From the NCBI GenBank assembly GCA_023055425.1, contig JALGPY010000002.1:114650088-114714087 (forward strand): a stretch of 64,000 nucleotides of DNA, in the 5' to 3' direction. The first letter of the stretch is position 1, and every line of letters begins with the position of its first letter. This stretch comes from Linanthus parryae (Eukaryota; Streptophyta; Magnoliopsida; Ericales; Polemoniaceae). A program made the translations under genes and the position numbers. The notes beneath the pieces are model-generated. The model was not told where the DNA came from, did no database searches, and worked only from the letters and a program-made list of their open reading frames with translations. Positions 21,601 through 34,735 of the stretch are shown here, piece after piece.

Positions 21601-22225
21601 TGTAACACATCCACCCCTTAGAGCTAGAAAATCTACCATAAGACTCCCAGAATCATGGGAGTGTCGTCCGCTATGGCGCGGGAATGCCCCAGCAAGGAGT
21701 CTAACCTTAACGGTTTTGTTACGAGACTGAATTAAAGAAACTAGAATTTAAATAAAACTTACTATTATACTCTATATGATTTGTAGCGTCCTAACGTAGA
21801 CTTATAAGTGATTAATTATGTTGCATGTTTCCCTTGTACTCGCCTAAAAAGTTAGGAAATATATAGACCAGTAGAATGTTAGAAAGTATATGAAGTAGTA
21901 TAGTACTTTGAAATTACTGTAAACAGAGTTTTAAAATACTTTAAAACTTATAGACGCTCAATCCATAATCCTGACCATGGATCACAAAAAAAAGGGTTAC
22001 CAGTCATCCATATCTCATATGGTTTGTAACCACCCCTTTACTAGTCTTTATACAACGAGTTCCAAATCCCACTACCCAAAGGGTTGTGAAGACTAGATTC
22101 ACTTCCGACTAGGAAGGTAAACCAACTCTCAAGATGGACTACACCTTAAGTGTGTACACCCCTCCTGGTTTAGCAGTCCAAAGAGTAGTACTAGCTGACT
22201 ACATGTCTGAAGACAAGCCTAAGGT
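21601..22225 (-). repeat. second gypsy LTR end, truncated by the outer copia
   Basis: On the - strand it ends GGATGTGTTACA at 21601 and is followed by a PBS-like site, so it looks like the end of another 5' LTR. On its other side it is cut by the outer copia LTR near 22226. It contains an inverted pair of GACTCCCAGAATCATGGGAGTGTC type near 21644. Confidence 0.5.
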
Positions 22226-23677
22226 GTCTGAAGACAATTTAACGTCCATAGGAATAACAAAATTATCCTAGTGAAATCCCACGAAGGATCACAAGACAAG
22301 AATCATAAAAAAATTATCCTACTCAAATCCCACGAAGGATCACAAGACAAGGATCATAACATGAGGAGGGGCATAGAAGATGTGTACCTTAGTTTGGGAG
22401 ATCACACGAAGAATAGTGTCTTCGTCTATGAATATCCACACCTTGGATTCTTGATTGAATTCCTTCTCGCCGTGAAGTTCTAGAAACGGAGGAAGGAGGA
22501 GGATGATCACGCAAAACGAGGCACCAAGCCGTGCCTTGTGACCGACAACGTGAGAGGGGTGGACGGGCAAGGGGGGCGAACCTCCTTGTCTTGTCTCTCT
22601 CTCTCTCTCTCTCTTGCTTTGATATGTTCTCTCAAATAATGACTTACTTAAAGAAATAACAAGCTATAGTTCCTTTTATAGTCATAACTCTTTATTAACT
22701 ACATAAAGGCCCCAATACTAATCATGTCATTACATGGATTAGCCCACTTGAAAATTAGTCATACTAAGTTTGCTTGTGGTTGCGTTATGATCCTTTTATT
22801 AATTAGTCCAACTAATTAATACCTATATCCAATTTAATCCATACGGTGTGTGACCCCATAGGTTTCTACTTAGTTGGTAGTAACTTATTACTAACATGGA
22901 GCGGTGTCTAGCAACACATCCATGCCACCCAAGTAATAGAAATAAGTCTGTGATCCCAACAAACCTTGTGCCCAATAATCACATTTTATGTTATCCTTTT
23001 GTTTCCATATTCGGATTGGACACGACAAATAATAGTCACACTCGTATATCCAATCCATAATTCCTCGATCGTGGGAATATGATTATGCAAGCAGATAACA
23101 TCAATATCTCCATATTGATTTATCTGAGTCTGGCCAGACATTCAATAAGCACCATCCCTCGAGTGGCCCATGGATATTTTCTCCCACTATGTGGGAGGGA
23201 CAAATCCTCTCTACGTCACTACGATCTCTAAGCTTGCTTCCTACCATGCCCGATAACTATCTTTATAGTTATTGGTTAAGGCGCAACATTGGATAACATC
23301 AAAGCATGATATTCCACAACTAGTTTATCTAGTGACTTCAAGTCCAAGGATTACAATATTATTAGCACTACGAGAAGAGATTGTGACTTTGACATAATCT
23401 AATGTATCCATATCGTCGCGGGTCAATCCAGTATGCCATTACTCCTAATGCATACCCATGTGTTAGACTTGATATCTTCATATCAATCTACACGTACACT
23501 AGTCTATAGTTGATCTTCCTATTTATAAATATAATGGACTAGGGATATTTAAGATAAACAACACATTGTATCTAAGGACTTCATTATATTAAATATCACA
23601 ATAAATAATAAATGAATGTTCTAGCCAAAACATTGATCATACTAAATATAATTGCCTCTAGGGAACCTATTCCAACA
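22226..23677 (-). repeat. outer copia 3' LTR (inverted with its block)
   Basis: Starts on the - strand with TGTTGGAATAGG at 23677. Its end, near 22226, matches 1-159. A 51-bp tandem duplication at 22261-22362 is absent from the 5' LTR. A CT microsatellite is at 22593-22614. The exact low-coordinate end is uncertain by about 25 bp. Confidence 0.8.
22261..22362. repeat. 51-bp tandem duplication in the outer 3' LTR
   Basis: Two copies of a unit containing AAATCCCACGAAGGATCACA, starting at about 22261 and 22312. Only one copy is present near 80-125 in the 5' LTR. Confidence 0.8.
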
Positions 23678-23689
23678 GTCTCCCACTTG
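23678..23689 (-). other. polypurine tract, outer copia
   Basis: Reads CAAGTGGGAGAC on the - strand, adjoining the LTR start at 23677. Confidence 0.75.
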
Positions 23690-23691
23690 CG

Positions 23692-25373
23692 CTAGAGCCA
23701 ATCTGGCGCATCTCGTATGCCTATAAATCTAGTGTGCCCTTCATGATTTCTCTGCGCAAGTGGCTTTGTGAGCGGATCTGAAAGATTGTCATCCGTTGGA
23801 ATCTTGCAAATCCTCACATCTCCTCTATCGATCATATCACGAATAAGATGGAATCTCCTAAGTACATGCTTTGATTTCTGGTGTGATCTTGGTTCCTTGG
23901 CTTGTGTGATCGCTCCAGAGTTGTCACAATACAACGTCATAGGATCCACAATGCTAGGGACCACACCGAGCTCACTGATAAACTTTTTTATCCAAACTGC
24001 CTCATAAGCTGCTTCCGCAGCAGCAATGTACTCAGCTTCATTAGTAGAATCAGGAACTGTCTCTTGCATGGAACTCTTCCAGCTTACGGCTCATTTGCGA
24101 TGTAATCATCCTTGTAGGTTTGGAAGCTCGCATCAGTGTTACCAATTACAATGAGCTCTTCCTTGCCTCCAAATATCAAGAACGCATACTTAGTTCTTCT
24201 CAAGTACTTTAGGATGTTCTTGACAGCTATCCAGTGACTCTCACATGGATTGGACTGATATCTGCTTACCATACTCAACACGTATGATATGTCTGGTCTA
24301 GTACACAACATGGCGTACATGATGGATCCTATGGCCGAAGCATAGGGAATCCTACTCATGCGGTCCTTCTCAATATCATTGGAATGACAGTCAGTCTTAG
24401 AAAGAGCGACTCCATGAGACATGGGCAAGAATCCTTTCTTGGAATCTTGCATGTTGAACAATTTCAACACCTTGTCTATATATGTACTTTGGCTTAGGTC
24501 GAGCAGCTTTCTAGATCTATCCCTATAGATCTTGATACCAAGTATATATGCTGCATCCCCTAAGTCCTTCATTGCAAAACACTTTCCTAGCCAATATTTA
24601 ACAGATTGCAAAGTTGGAATGTCATTTCCAATGAGTAGTATGTCATCCACATACAAGACCAGAAACACAACAGAGCTCCCACTAACCTTCTTGTAAACAC
24701 ATGGCTCATCTTTGTTCTTGATGAAGTCAAACTCTTTGACTGCGTCATCAAAACGTTGATTCCAACTCCTAGAAGCTTGCTTCAATCCATATGGATTTTT
24801 GCAGCTTACCTACTTTATTGGCATTCTCTAGATCCTCAAAACCCTCCGATTGTGTCATGTACACATCATCGATAAGTTTCCCATAAAGGAATGTTGTTTT
24901 GACATCCATTTGCCAAATCTCATAGTCATAGTAGGCTGCAATCGTAAGTAAGATTCGAATGGACTTAGTCATGGCGACTAGTGAAAAGGTCTCATCATAG
25001 TCAATACCATGAATCTGTCTATAACCTTTAGCCACCAATCGTCCCTTGTAGGCAACAACCTTGTCATCCATGTCAGTCTTCTTCTTGAAGACCCACTTGC
25101 ACCCTATGGGTCGAGCCCCTTCAGGTGGTTCCACCAAAGTCCATACTTTATTGGTATACATAAAATCCATTTCGGATCTCATGGCTTCTAGCCACTTCTT
25201 GGAGTCTGGGCCTTTCACGGCCTCCCCGTAGGTTGCAGGCTCATCATCCATAAGTGGTATGTCATTGGGCTGAGTCACGAGAAGTTCGTACCTCTCTGGC
25301 TCATGACGTACCCTACCTGACCTACGGAGTTCCTGTGTTACCTGAACAGGTTCATCCACAACAACTTGCGGTT
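23692..25373 (-). pseudogene. outer copia pol, 3' part (RT and RNase H), decayed
   Basis: Three - strand pieces follow copia RT and RNase H in order. 25359-24769 holds RT with CKWVFKKK. 24785-24084 holds YVDD and the thumb. 24069-23692 holds the RNase H DSTNEAEY region and the end TKPLAQ...DAPDWL. A shift joins the first two and a short deletion separates the last two. ETFSLV replaces ETFSPV. The stretch begins exactly where 12520 stops in the polyprotein (the gag-pol linker after EHEQE), which shows that the two pieces were one gene. Confidence 0.9.
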
Positions 25374-25378
25374 CCTGT
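25374..25378. repeat. target-site duplication CCTGT (partner of ACAGG at 12521)
   Basis: Reverse complement of 12521-12525, next to the inner LTR end at 25379. The two halves of the TSD are in inverted orientation because the block between is inverted. Confidence 0.85.
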
Positions 25379-26929
25379 TGTAGGGTTTTGATTCATGGAT
25401 GCGCAACGGAAACACAAACAATCATAACCCATGCAAAACCCTCCAAGGATCACAAGTCAAGAGACATAACAATGTTAAAGGCAGAAATCAATAACACACC
25501 TTAGGGTTCTCCTTTGATGACTTCAAACGCGAATTGTGTCACGTCTCTACGGTTGATCCACGCCTAGAGGTGAGATCTAGATCCTCCAAATCCTTGTGCT
25601 AGCTAGGAAGAATGGAGGAGGAAGAAGGAACCAAGCAACAATGGAGCACCAAGAGGTGGGGCGGCACCCTTTAGGACGACGGGTAGGGGGCGGAAATCCC
25701 AAGGGGGTTCGGCCCCTTTTTTGGGACTTGCTCTCTCTCTCTCTCTCCTTTTTTCTCCCACTCACTTATGTTATGAGCATTAGTGTGGGAAGGAAGGAAG
25801 GAGCATCCTTTATATAGTCCAACAACTCCTTGTCAACTACCTAAAGGCCTTATTCTAGTCCTACTAGAATTCAGATTAGTCCCCTAGTCCTAATCATGTC
25901 CATACATGGATTAGTTCTATTTTCCCATTAATCCTAATCCTGTCTCTACATGAATTAGGCCACCTTGGAAAATCCTAATCATGTCTCTACATGAATTAGG
26001 CCAACTTGCATATTAGTCCTACTAAGATAGCAAGTTGTTGCGATTTGATCCTTCTAATTAATTAATCATATTAATTAATTATTTCCCATGTCTAGTTCAC
26101 CCCTATATGGCGTGTGACCCCATAGGATCTATTTAGTTGGTAGTAACTATTTACTAATATGGATCGGCCTCTAGCAAGACAGCCATTCTAGCCACCAAAT
26201 AGAATAGTCATCATGACAAACCTTGTGCAAGTAATTGTCTCATCCCTTTGTTCCAGTATCCGGATTAGACACGAGACATACAAGTCACACTCGTATATCC
26301 AATCCATAGTTTCTCGATCCAGGGAATATCCTTATTCGTGCAAATAACATCAATATCCCATATTGATTTATTTGAGTCTGGCCAGACATTTTATAAGCAC
26401 TATCCCTCGAGTGGCCTAGGATATTTTCTCCCGTTATGTGGGAGGGAAAAATTCTATCTACGTCCACTACGATCTCTAAGCTTGCTTCTTGTTGTATCCA
26501 GTACACACCTTTATAGCTACCCAGTTACGGTGTAGCGTTTGACGCTATCAAAATCACAATAATCCACAACTAGAACATCTAGTGACTTCAAGTCTAAGGA
26601 TGACAATACCCTTGCACCGCGAGAAGCGCTTGTGACTTAACATAATGTGTATGTAGCCTTCTCGTAGATGGGTCAATCCAGTATGCCATTACTCCTAATG
26701 CATACCCATGTGTTGGATCATGATATCTCCATATCAATCCAACCCCATACTAGTCTATAGATCATTGTCCTATTAATCATTATAATCGACTAGGGATATT
26801 TAAGAATATAACATTTATATTCTAAGGACTTCATTCATGTTAACATATCTCCATATGGATAACATAATGAATCGTAAATCTGTATATTTGTCACAAGAAA
26901 TAGATTGCCTCTAGGGCACAATTCCAACT
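25379..26929 (-). repeat. inner copia 3' LTR
   Basis: 1551 bp on the - strand, from AGTTGG at 26929 to CCCTACA at 25379. The first base of the usual TGTTGG is changed to A in both LTRs. It carries palindromic words (CCTAATCATG...CATGAATTAGG) repeated near 25930-26000. A TATA-like CTATATAAAGG is at about 25809-25819. Confidence 0.9.
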
Positions 26930-26941
26930 GTCTCCCACTTG
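26930..26941 (-). other. polypurine tract, inner copia
   Basis: Reads CAAGTGGGAGAC on the - strand, next to the inner 3' LTR. Confidence 0.75.
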
Positions 26942-29900
26942 CACTAGAGTCAATCTCCTGCATCATATGCCTATTGATCTAGCGCGTCCCTCCACGCTTA
27001 CACTGCGTAGGGGCGAGACATCCGTTGGTGCTTTGCAAATATTCACATCTCCTCTATCAAAAAATTGATTGAGATTGAATATTCTGAGTAAGTGCATCTC
27101 ATGCAGTAATTTACTCAGTCCTCTATGTTAGAATCAGTGACTGAATCTTTCCTGTAACCTTTCCAGCTCACAGTCGCTCCCACTAGGGCAGAACATAAAA
27201 CTCGACTTATAATCTGAAATCTTCTTTGTCAGATTTGAAGTTCGCATCACCGTAACCCCTTACAGCAAACTCTTCATATCCTCTATTTATCAAAATTCAT
27301 CCTTAGTGCTTCTCAAGTACTAAATGATAATCTTGATAATTTATCCTGTGACTCTCACCCAGATTTGACTGGTATCTTTGTGTCATGCCTAGTACATTCC
27401 ATGGCGTATCTCGTGAATCTAATTCATACGGCCATTCCCAATCTAATTGGAAAGACAATTAGTCTTCCAAAGACTAATTCCATGTGACATGGGTAAGAAT
27501 CAATATTCTTTTCAACACCTTTGTCAGTTTGTGTACTATGACCTAAGCTATACAACCATCTTGATCTACCTCAATAGATATTCACAAGTTGCTTCGCTTA
27601 AGTCTACCATTAGAAAGTCAACTCCCTAGTCAATCGCGTAAGACTGCCAAGTAGGGGCAACATTCCCAATGATGAAGTATGTCTCCACATACAAGACCAG
27701 AAACATAACTGTGCTCCCACTAACCTTCTTTTAGACACAAGTCTCATCTTCAATTTTGATGGAACCAAACTCCTTTGATTACATTATCAATTTGAAGAGT
27801 CTAACTCCTAGAAGCTTGATCCAATCTATAAATAGATTGCTACAAGCAAGATGCGAATGGATTTAAGCATCACAATTGGGGAAATATTTTGTCATAGTCT
27901 ATACTATGAGCTCACATGAAATCCCTTTCCTACCAATTTTCCCTTAAAGGTAATCATATTACCATCCATGTTGGTTTCCTCATAACCCACTTGCACCTTA
28001 TGGGTCCTACCCTTCAGGTGGTTCCATCAAAGTCTATAATTTGTTGGTATACATGGATTCCATATCGTATCTCATGGCTCCAAGACATTTATGAGAGTAT
28101 GGCCACACGTGGCCATCTCATAGGTTGTAGGCTCATCTTGACGAGCAATGTATCAGGGGATATGAGAAATTCTTATTTCTCTAGTCCCCCGATATATCCT
28201 ACCTGACCTACGAGGTTCTTGTGTTTTCTGAGTAGGTTGCTCCACAACACCTTGTGGTCCTGCTCATGTTCCATCAAAAAGATCAATGTTCTGTTGTGGT
28301 TCTTGAACTCCTTCAAGTTCTACTGTCCTCCCACTGTTTCTTTTAGAGACATTCTCTACCTAGAAATACTGTGGTTCGAGCAACAAACAGTTTGTTCTCG
28401 ATTGGGTTGTAGAAATAATATCCTTTTCAGGATATCCCACAAAACATTTATCCGACTTGGGTCCAAGTTTATTTGTAAACTCTTTTACATAAACGTCATA
28501 ACCCCAAATCTTTATGAATGACATACTAGGACACTTCCTAGTCCATATCTCATATGGAGTTTATTCATAATCCGTTTTTGATGGAACAAGGTTAAGGGCA
28601 AAATTTGTTGTAATTAGAACATAACCCCCAAAAGTAAACTGGAAGTTATGTTTGACTCATCATGGACCGAACCGTATCCTACAAGGTTCGAACTCTCCTT
28701 TTGGACACGTCAAACCCATGTGGCGTGCTAGGTGGAGCGAGTTTTGGATCATATCCAACACTCCCATAGATTCTTGTCAAACTCTTGGCTCAAGTACTCT
28801 CTTCTATGATCCAATTGTGGAGCCCTAATACTTTTGCCAAGCTGGTTCTCTACTTCATTCCTGAATACTTTGAACAATTCAAAGGATTCTGATTTGTTTC
28901 TTCATAAGATACACAAATCCATATTTCTCTGATCCCATCAGTAAATATGATGAAGTACTGAAAGCCATCTTTAGCTTTTCTGCTTAGCAGCCTTCATACA
29001 TCAATATGTATGATTCCCAAAAGATCATATCTTTGCCTAATAAGTCTTACATGTCTCATATGATTCAATAATCAAATGAGTTCCAGAAATCCATCCTAAT
29101 GGATTTCTAGATATGTATCTCTTATTTATGAGTCCTAAACGATAATGCTAAAGATAAGTGAAGTTCATATCATTATATGCAAACCTCTTGGTATTTAATG
29201 TTACAGATGAAATTATCATGATCGAGGATATACAATCCACTTTAGACAAAATTACACTACAATAATGCATATCAGAATAAATGGAACAACATTTGTCCTT
29301 TATTATGATAAGGAGATTTCTTGTCCAAACAAGAAACTATGATAATGGTCCTACTCATAGCAGGGACATAATCACTTTTGTCTAATTCATGAACAATTTC
29401 TTAGAGGTAGAATAATTCCCTGCGGCTTATTCAGCAACCCTTTGCTTCATAGCCCCACGTGTAGGATTATTTCTTCCTTATCCAATTGTTGTCGTCTCTT
29501 AAGATCCTCCACACTTCCATAAATGTGAGATCCTCATCTAGTATCATATACTTATGATGATGAGATAGACACATTGATTTCTATAACAAAACATACCCAA
29601 ATCGGAATTCATAATTCCTTTAATATTTACTTCCAGGTACTTTGGGTAGTCTCTCTTCCTCTACACCACCTATGGGACTCCAACGCAACTTGGTTTTAGC
29701 AATAGGCTTGCTTTATACCCATGGGGTCGGCGCATACCATTTGCCCTTACCCATGTTGTTAACTATTAACAGCTTTACCCATGCCCATTATGAGTGTTTT
29801 GTTTAGTGATTTTTCAATCATATTGAGTAAATCAACTTTAAAACAAAACTATAATTGCATCCAATGCAATTCTTGGTCCACTTGGGTGAATAACCGTTTA

Positions 29901-30302
29901 TTATTTATCTATCTCATAGATAATTCCCATTAACTAATGTTTCAATCATATTGAATTAGTTTATTTGCATAACGCAAAGTGGAGCAACACTTCAAACCTT
30001 TCCATGTCGAGCTCGCTCCTTTTGAAAGAGCTTCTTTCAATGTATGATCATATCATACTTCTCCATGTTTCTCCTCTTGCTTCCAAAGCTCAGAGTTCAT
30101 GGCAGCTAGCATGAGGCAAGTCATAACCCAAGAACCATTCTTTGGTGCTCCTTTCATAGGTTTTAGTGTGTTTTGGTAGTCGGTGGAAGAGAACTTTATG
30201 TTCTACGAAGTACAACAAATTCTCTTTTATTTGAGAACAATTCTCAATTTTATACCAGTCTATAAAATAGATAAAGTCGCGTTTTTATTTGTTTAATGCC
30301 AT
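26942..30302 (-). pseudogene. inner copia gag-pol, heavily decayed
   Basis: Nucleotide-level similarity to the intact copia frame runs through the whole segment in the right order. RNase H is near 27100, RT near 27500-28100, integrase near 28500-29200, protease and zinc knuckle near 29300-29750, and gag near 29990-30302. There is no open frame longer than about 100 codons. Internal deletions are clear, for example about 150 bp near 27842. A piece of leader sequence is embedded at 29845-29985. It could not supply any protein. Confidence 0.85.
29845..29985 (-). repeat. leader-derived segment embedded in inner gag
   Basis: Resembles 30520-30655 of the same element's leader (words AATTGCATC, ATGCAA/ATTCTTGGT, GATAATTCCCA/GATAATCCCA, AATCATATT), but lies between zinc-knuckle and gag sequence. 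Confidence 0.65.
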
Positions 30303-31955
30303 GGGTATTCAACATAATAAGATTATGCAATGTTTGTGACGTTTAACTATATTTAACAAGGATCTAAATTGTTAAACGCAGCTCCCACTATTTTACTATG
30401 GATTAATAACCCTCAAGATATTAATGCGGAAAATATCCTTATATTTTCTAGTGGGCCAAGATCAATGTTTCATCTCCTTATGAGCTTGCTTTGGCAAGTC
30501 ACCCATAATTTGACTACTTTAGGTAGGAATAATTCCAATTGCATCTCTATGCAACTCTTGGTTCAATTGGGCAAATAACTCCTTACTTATCCATCCGTAT
30601 GGATAATCCCAATTGATTGCCTCTAGGTTTCTTAATCATATTAATAGCCTAGTTGTGTTCAACCTCTTATTTAAACAATTGCACATTACTAGCTTGTGCC
30701 ATCGCATTCCATCATTATGAACCAAGTCGCCATGCTTTGGCACGCACGAACTTGATAAATCATGATGATAATGAGTGTTTAAATAACGAGAAGGCAAGAA
30801 CACAACATTTGAATTTTGAGGGATTTTAATTTCAATTTAAATTGTTTCGTTGATCGATATCAACTAATCTATCTATTTGAGTTTGGCACAACTCCAAATA
30901 ATAGATCCGGGTTGTCTAATTATCTTATTATCTTAATTGCATGCATCATCCATACACCAACCACAAAATAATAAGACAATAAAATAAACAACCACAAAAC
31001 AAAAATAAAACGTGATGTGAATATGGCATTTTCTAGACTAAGTTAATTCCAAGCCAATGGAATTATCTATGAACCCTAAAAGCAAACACATCTCCATGCG
31101 TCTTCATCTTTTGGTTCATCCTTCATAGTCATGTGGAATGCTCCATGCTCCTTCTTTTGTGGCTCCTTTGGCTTTGGGCTTCTTTTCTTCAATTTTGGCT
31201 AACAATCTACTCTATCTAGCACTAGCTAATAACTATACTAAATAAAATAAATCTCACAAGTTGAGAAAAAAATGGCTCGCAGGCTAAAACCCTAATTAAT
31301 TATTATAATTAATTTATCAGCTCGCAGGCCGTAAACCAAACCACAAAAATAAACATCCACATCAAACCACATCCTAAGGCCATATTCAATCACCATGCGA
31401 TTTGCACATAAACAATTAAAATCCAACTTTAACGCGCTTGGTCAATTTTAATTGATTTTAGGATATTCTAGGGTTAAAATGGTCCATGGGGCCCAACAAT
31501 CCAATTGCCCGGGCCCAAAAAGTGAACCGCAAAGGCCTAGGGCCGACCGGCCCCTAGCCCACGCGGCCAGGCCACGGGCTAGGGCTATCCCGGCCCCTAG
31601 GCCGAGCCTTTCTTGGGCGGCAAGCAAGGAGGGGAGGTCCCCTAGGGTGGCCGAACCTCCTTTGGGAGTTGTTTACAAAAACAACTCCCTTGCTTGGTGC
31701 CCAAGTTTGGTTGTTTACTTGTTTGGAAAGAACTCCTTCTTCCCCAAGGATGCCCAAACCCTAGATCTAAGATCCTAAATTTTCTCAAACTCACTAATTC
31801 ATGCATCCAGTGCAAAAACTAGATCTTGTTATGATAGATTATTGACAAATTGCATCACAGGCTTGATTTGTCTTGTTTTACGCGATAAACAACAATTTTA
31901 AGCTGTAAAACTATCAAAACGTAACACATAAACCACGTTTATGCTCTACGACATG
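30303..31955 (-). other. inner copia leader
   Basis: Close relative of the leaders at 5854-7525 and 45143-46814, with small deletions. No gene. Confidence 0.8.
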
Positions 31956-31969
31956 TGGCTCTGATACCA
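31956..31969 (-). other. primer-binding site, inner copia (initiator tRNA-Met)
   Basis: Reads TGGTATCAGAGCCA on the - strand, one base from the LTR. Confidence 0.9.
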
Positions 31970-31970
31970 C

Positions 31971-33423
31971 TGTAGGGTTTTGATTCATGGATGCGCAACG
32001 GAAACACAAACAATCATAACCCATGCAAAACCCTCCAAGGATCACAAGTCAAGAGACATAACAATGGTAAAGGAAGAAGTCAATAACACACCTTAGGGTT
32101 CTCCTTCGATGACTTCAAACACGAATTGTGTCACGTCTCTACGGTTGATCCACGCCTAGAGGTGAGATCTAGATCCTCCAAATCCTTGTGCTAGCTAGGA
32201 AGAATGGAGGAGGAAGAAGGAACCAAGCAACAATGGAGCACCAAGAGGTGGGGCGGCACCCTTTAGGACGACGGGTAGGGGGCGGCAATACCAAGGGGGT
32301 TCGGCCCCTTTTTTGGGACTTGCTCTCTCTCTCTCTCCTTTTTCTCCCACTCACTTATGTTATGAGCATTAGTGTGGGAAGGAAGGAAGGAGCATCCTTT
32401 ATATAGTCCAACAACTCCTTGTCAACTACCTAAAGGCCTTATTCTAGTCCTACTATAATTCAGATTAGTCCCCTAGTCCTAATCATGTCCATACATGGAT
32501 TAGTTCTATTTGCCCATTAATCCTAATCCTGTCTCTACATGAATTAGGCCACATTGGCAAATCCTAATCATGTCTCTACATGAATTAGGCCAACTTGCAT
32601 ATTAGTCCTACTAAGATAGCAAGTTGTTGCGATTTGATCCTTCTAATTAATTAATCATATTAATTAATTATTTCCCATGTCTAGTTCACCCCTATATGGC
32701 GTGTGACCTCATAGGATCTATTTAGTTGGTAGTAACTATTTACTAATATGGAGCGGCCTCTAGCAAGACAGCCATTCTAGCCAACAAATAGAATAGTCAT
32801 CATGACAAACCTTGTGCAAGTAATTGTCTCATCCCTTTGTTCCAGTATCCGGATTAGACACGAGACATACGAGTCACACTCGTATATCCAATCCATAGTT
32901 TCTCGATCCAGGGAATAGCCTTATTCGTGCAAATAACATCAATAGGCCATATTGATTTATTTGAGTCTTGCCAGACATTTTATAAGCACTATCCCTCGAG
33001 TGGCCTAGGATATTTTCTCCCGTTATGTGGGAGGGACAAATTCTATCTACGTCCACTACGATCTCTAAGCTTGCTTCTTATTGTATCCAGTACACGCCTC
33101 TATAGCTACCCATTTACGGTATAGCGTTTGATGCTACCAAAATCACAGTAATCCACAACTAGAACATCTAGTGACTTCAAGTCTAAGGATGACAATACCG
33201 TTGCACCGCGAGAAGCGCTTGTGACTTAACATAACGTGTATGTAGCCTTCTCGGAGATTGGTCAATCCAGTATGCCATTAATCCTAATGCATACCCATGT
33301 GTTGGATCATGATATCTCCATATCAATCCAACCCCATACTAGTCTATAGATGATTTTCCTATTAATCATTATAATCGACTAGGGAATTTATGAATATAAC
33401 ATTTATATTCTAAGGACTTCATT
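31971..33423 (-). repeat. inner copia 5' LTR, main part (first 94 bp relocated to 12526)
   Basis: Matches 25379-26830 and stops at TCATT, where array B starts. Added to 12526-12619 it gives 1547 bp against 1551 bp for the 3' LTR. Differences between the LTRs are about 2% in the first 360 bp by eye. Confidence 0.9.
33419..33423. repeat. target-site duplication TCATT at the left end of array B
   Basis: Reverse complement of AATGA at 12620-12624. Confidence 0.85.
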
Positions 33424-34735
33424 TGTAATAACCGCATTTCTTAAGATTATATTACGTCAGTTTATTTCATGTTTAATTGTTTAGTAGTTGATAGATGTAC
33501 TCATAATTGCTAAACTGTAAATGTTAAGCTCAACCAGAAATACACCGAAAGTTGTAATTTCTTATTCTATTTCTAATTTAAAGATAAAAATAATTAGAGA
33601 ATGATTAGTGCTAATAACTAATTAAGTGTTAATTAGTGCTAATCACTAGTTTAAGTGTTAATTTAGTGCTAATCACTAGTTTAAGTGTTAATTAGTGCTA
33701 ATCACTAGTTTAAGTGTTAATTAAGTATTGTTTATGCATCTCGTGATATGTGGCTTGTTATATGCTTGACGTGACTAAATTACATGTTCATTTGACGCGG
33801 TGGTTGAGGATAAGCATTTAAATTTGGTCAAGTAATTGTGTGACACGCAGAGGGACATGTGTCACAACATCTGTGATTGTCACTGTATGCGCGACACGTA
33901 GGGGGGTCGTGTGTCATCTCCTGAAGCCATTCTTATCCATGTGTGTCACACAGGCGACATGTGTCGTCGTGTGGCACAACTTTCATTGCATGAGCGACAC
34001 GTGTCCTTGTGACTCGTCGCGATCTGATTGGTCGCTGAATTCTATAAATAGGGTCCACTGCTATAGTTATTTCTCATTCCAGATTCGATTCAACTATCAA
34101 TAAGTGAGAAAGAGAGATATTGAGAATATTATGAGATAAAATATTTGGAGCTACTCGTGTCATTTCAAAGTTGCTATCTTGAAGCTAATATTGAGGTATG
34201 GGAAATATAGTTTTCACGTCTACTGAATTACGGTCTATGCACGTGATTATATGTTTATATGTTGATTTTTAAGTTATTGTTTGTTATCCGCATGAAGTAT
34301 AAAGCATGATAATTATGTGATTCGTGATCGATGTTACATTTTAATTGATTATTATATTTCGACGCCAGGGGTTAGGCGGTACCTACTGGGCTTTTTGCTC
34401 ACCCTAAAATATCTACAGGTACCGGAACGGGCGGATCAGAGACTATAGACGGATTATATTTATAGCGTTTCCGAATTAATTGTAATATTTGTTAAAATTG
34501 TTTCATTTGAGATTTGTAAACGATATTGTTCAAATGAATAGGAAAGTGATATTTTTATTCAAAGCGAAAAGAGTTGTTTATTTTAATTCAGCTTCCGCTA
34601 TATTAATTTTTCAAAGATTCCGCTATTTTGTTGAAAAGAGAAACGGTTTGTATTTCCGTCGCGGCCGAGAATGACGCGTATACTCTGATAAATTCTTAAT
34701 CAACGTAAAGCGAAAGAAAAGGTCGGGTCGTGACA
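33424..34735 (+). repeat. array B, LTR 1
   Basis: 1312 bp, TGTAATAACC to GTCGTGACA, with the tandem repeats, G-box palindrome and TATA box seen in array A. The G run is 6 bases. Confidence 0.9.

Noticed and set aside
31452..31778. 108-codon + strand frame in the inner leader, and similar ones at 7109-7430 and 46315-46693
   Set aside because: GC-rich leader sequence. The frames differ between copies and are antisense or in different frames in each.
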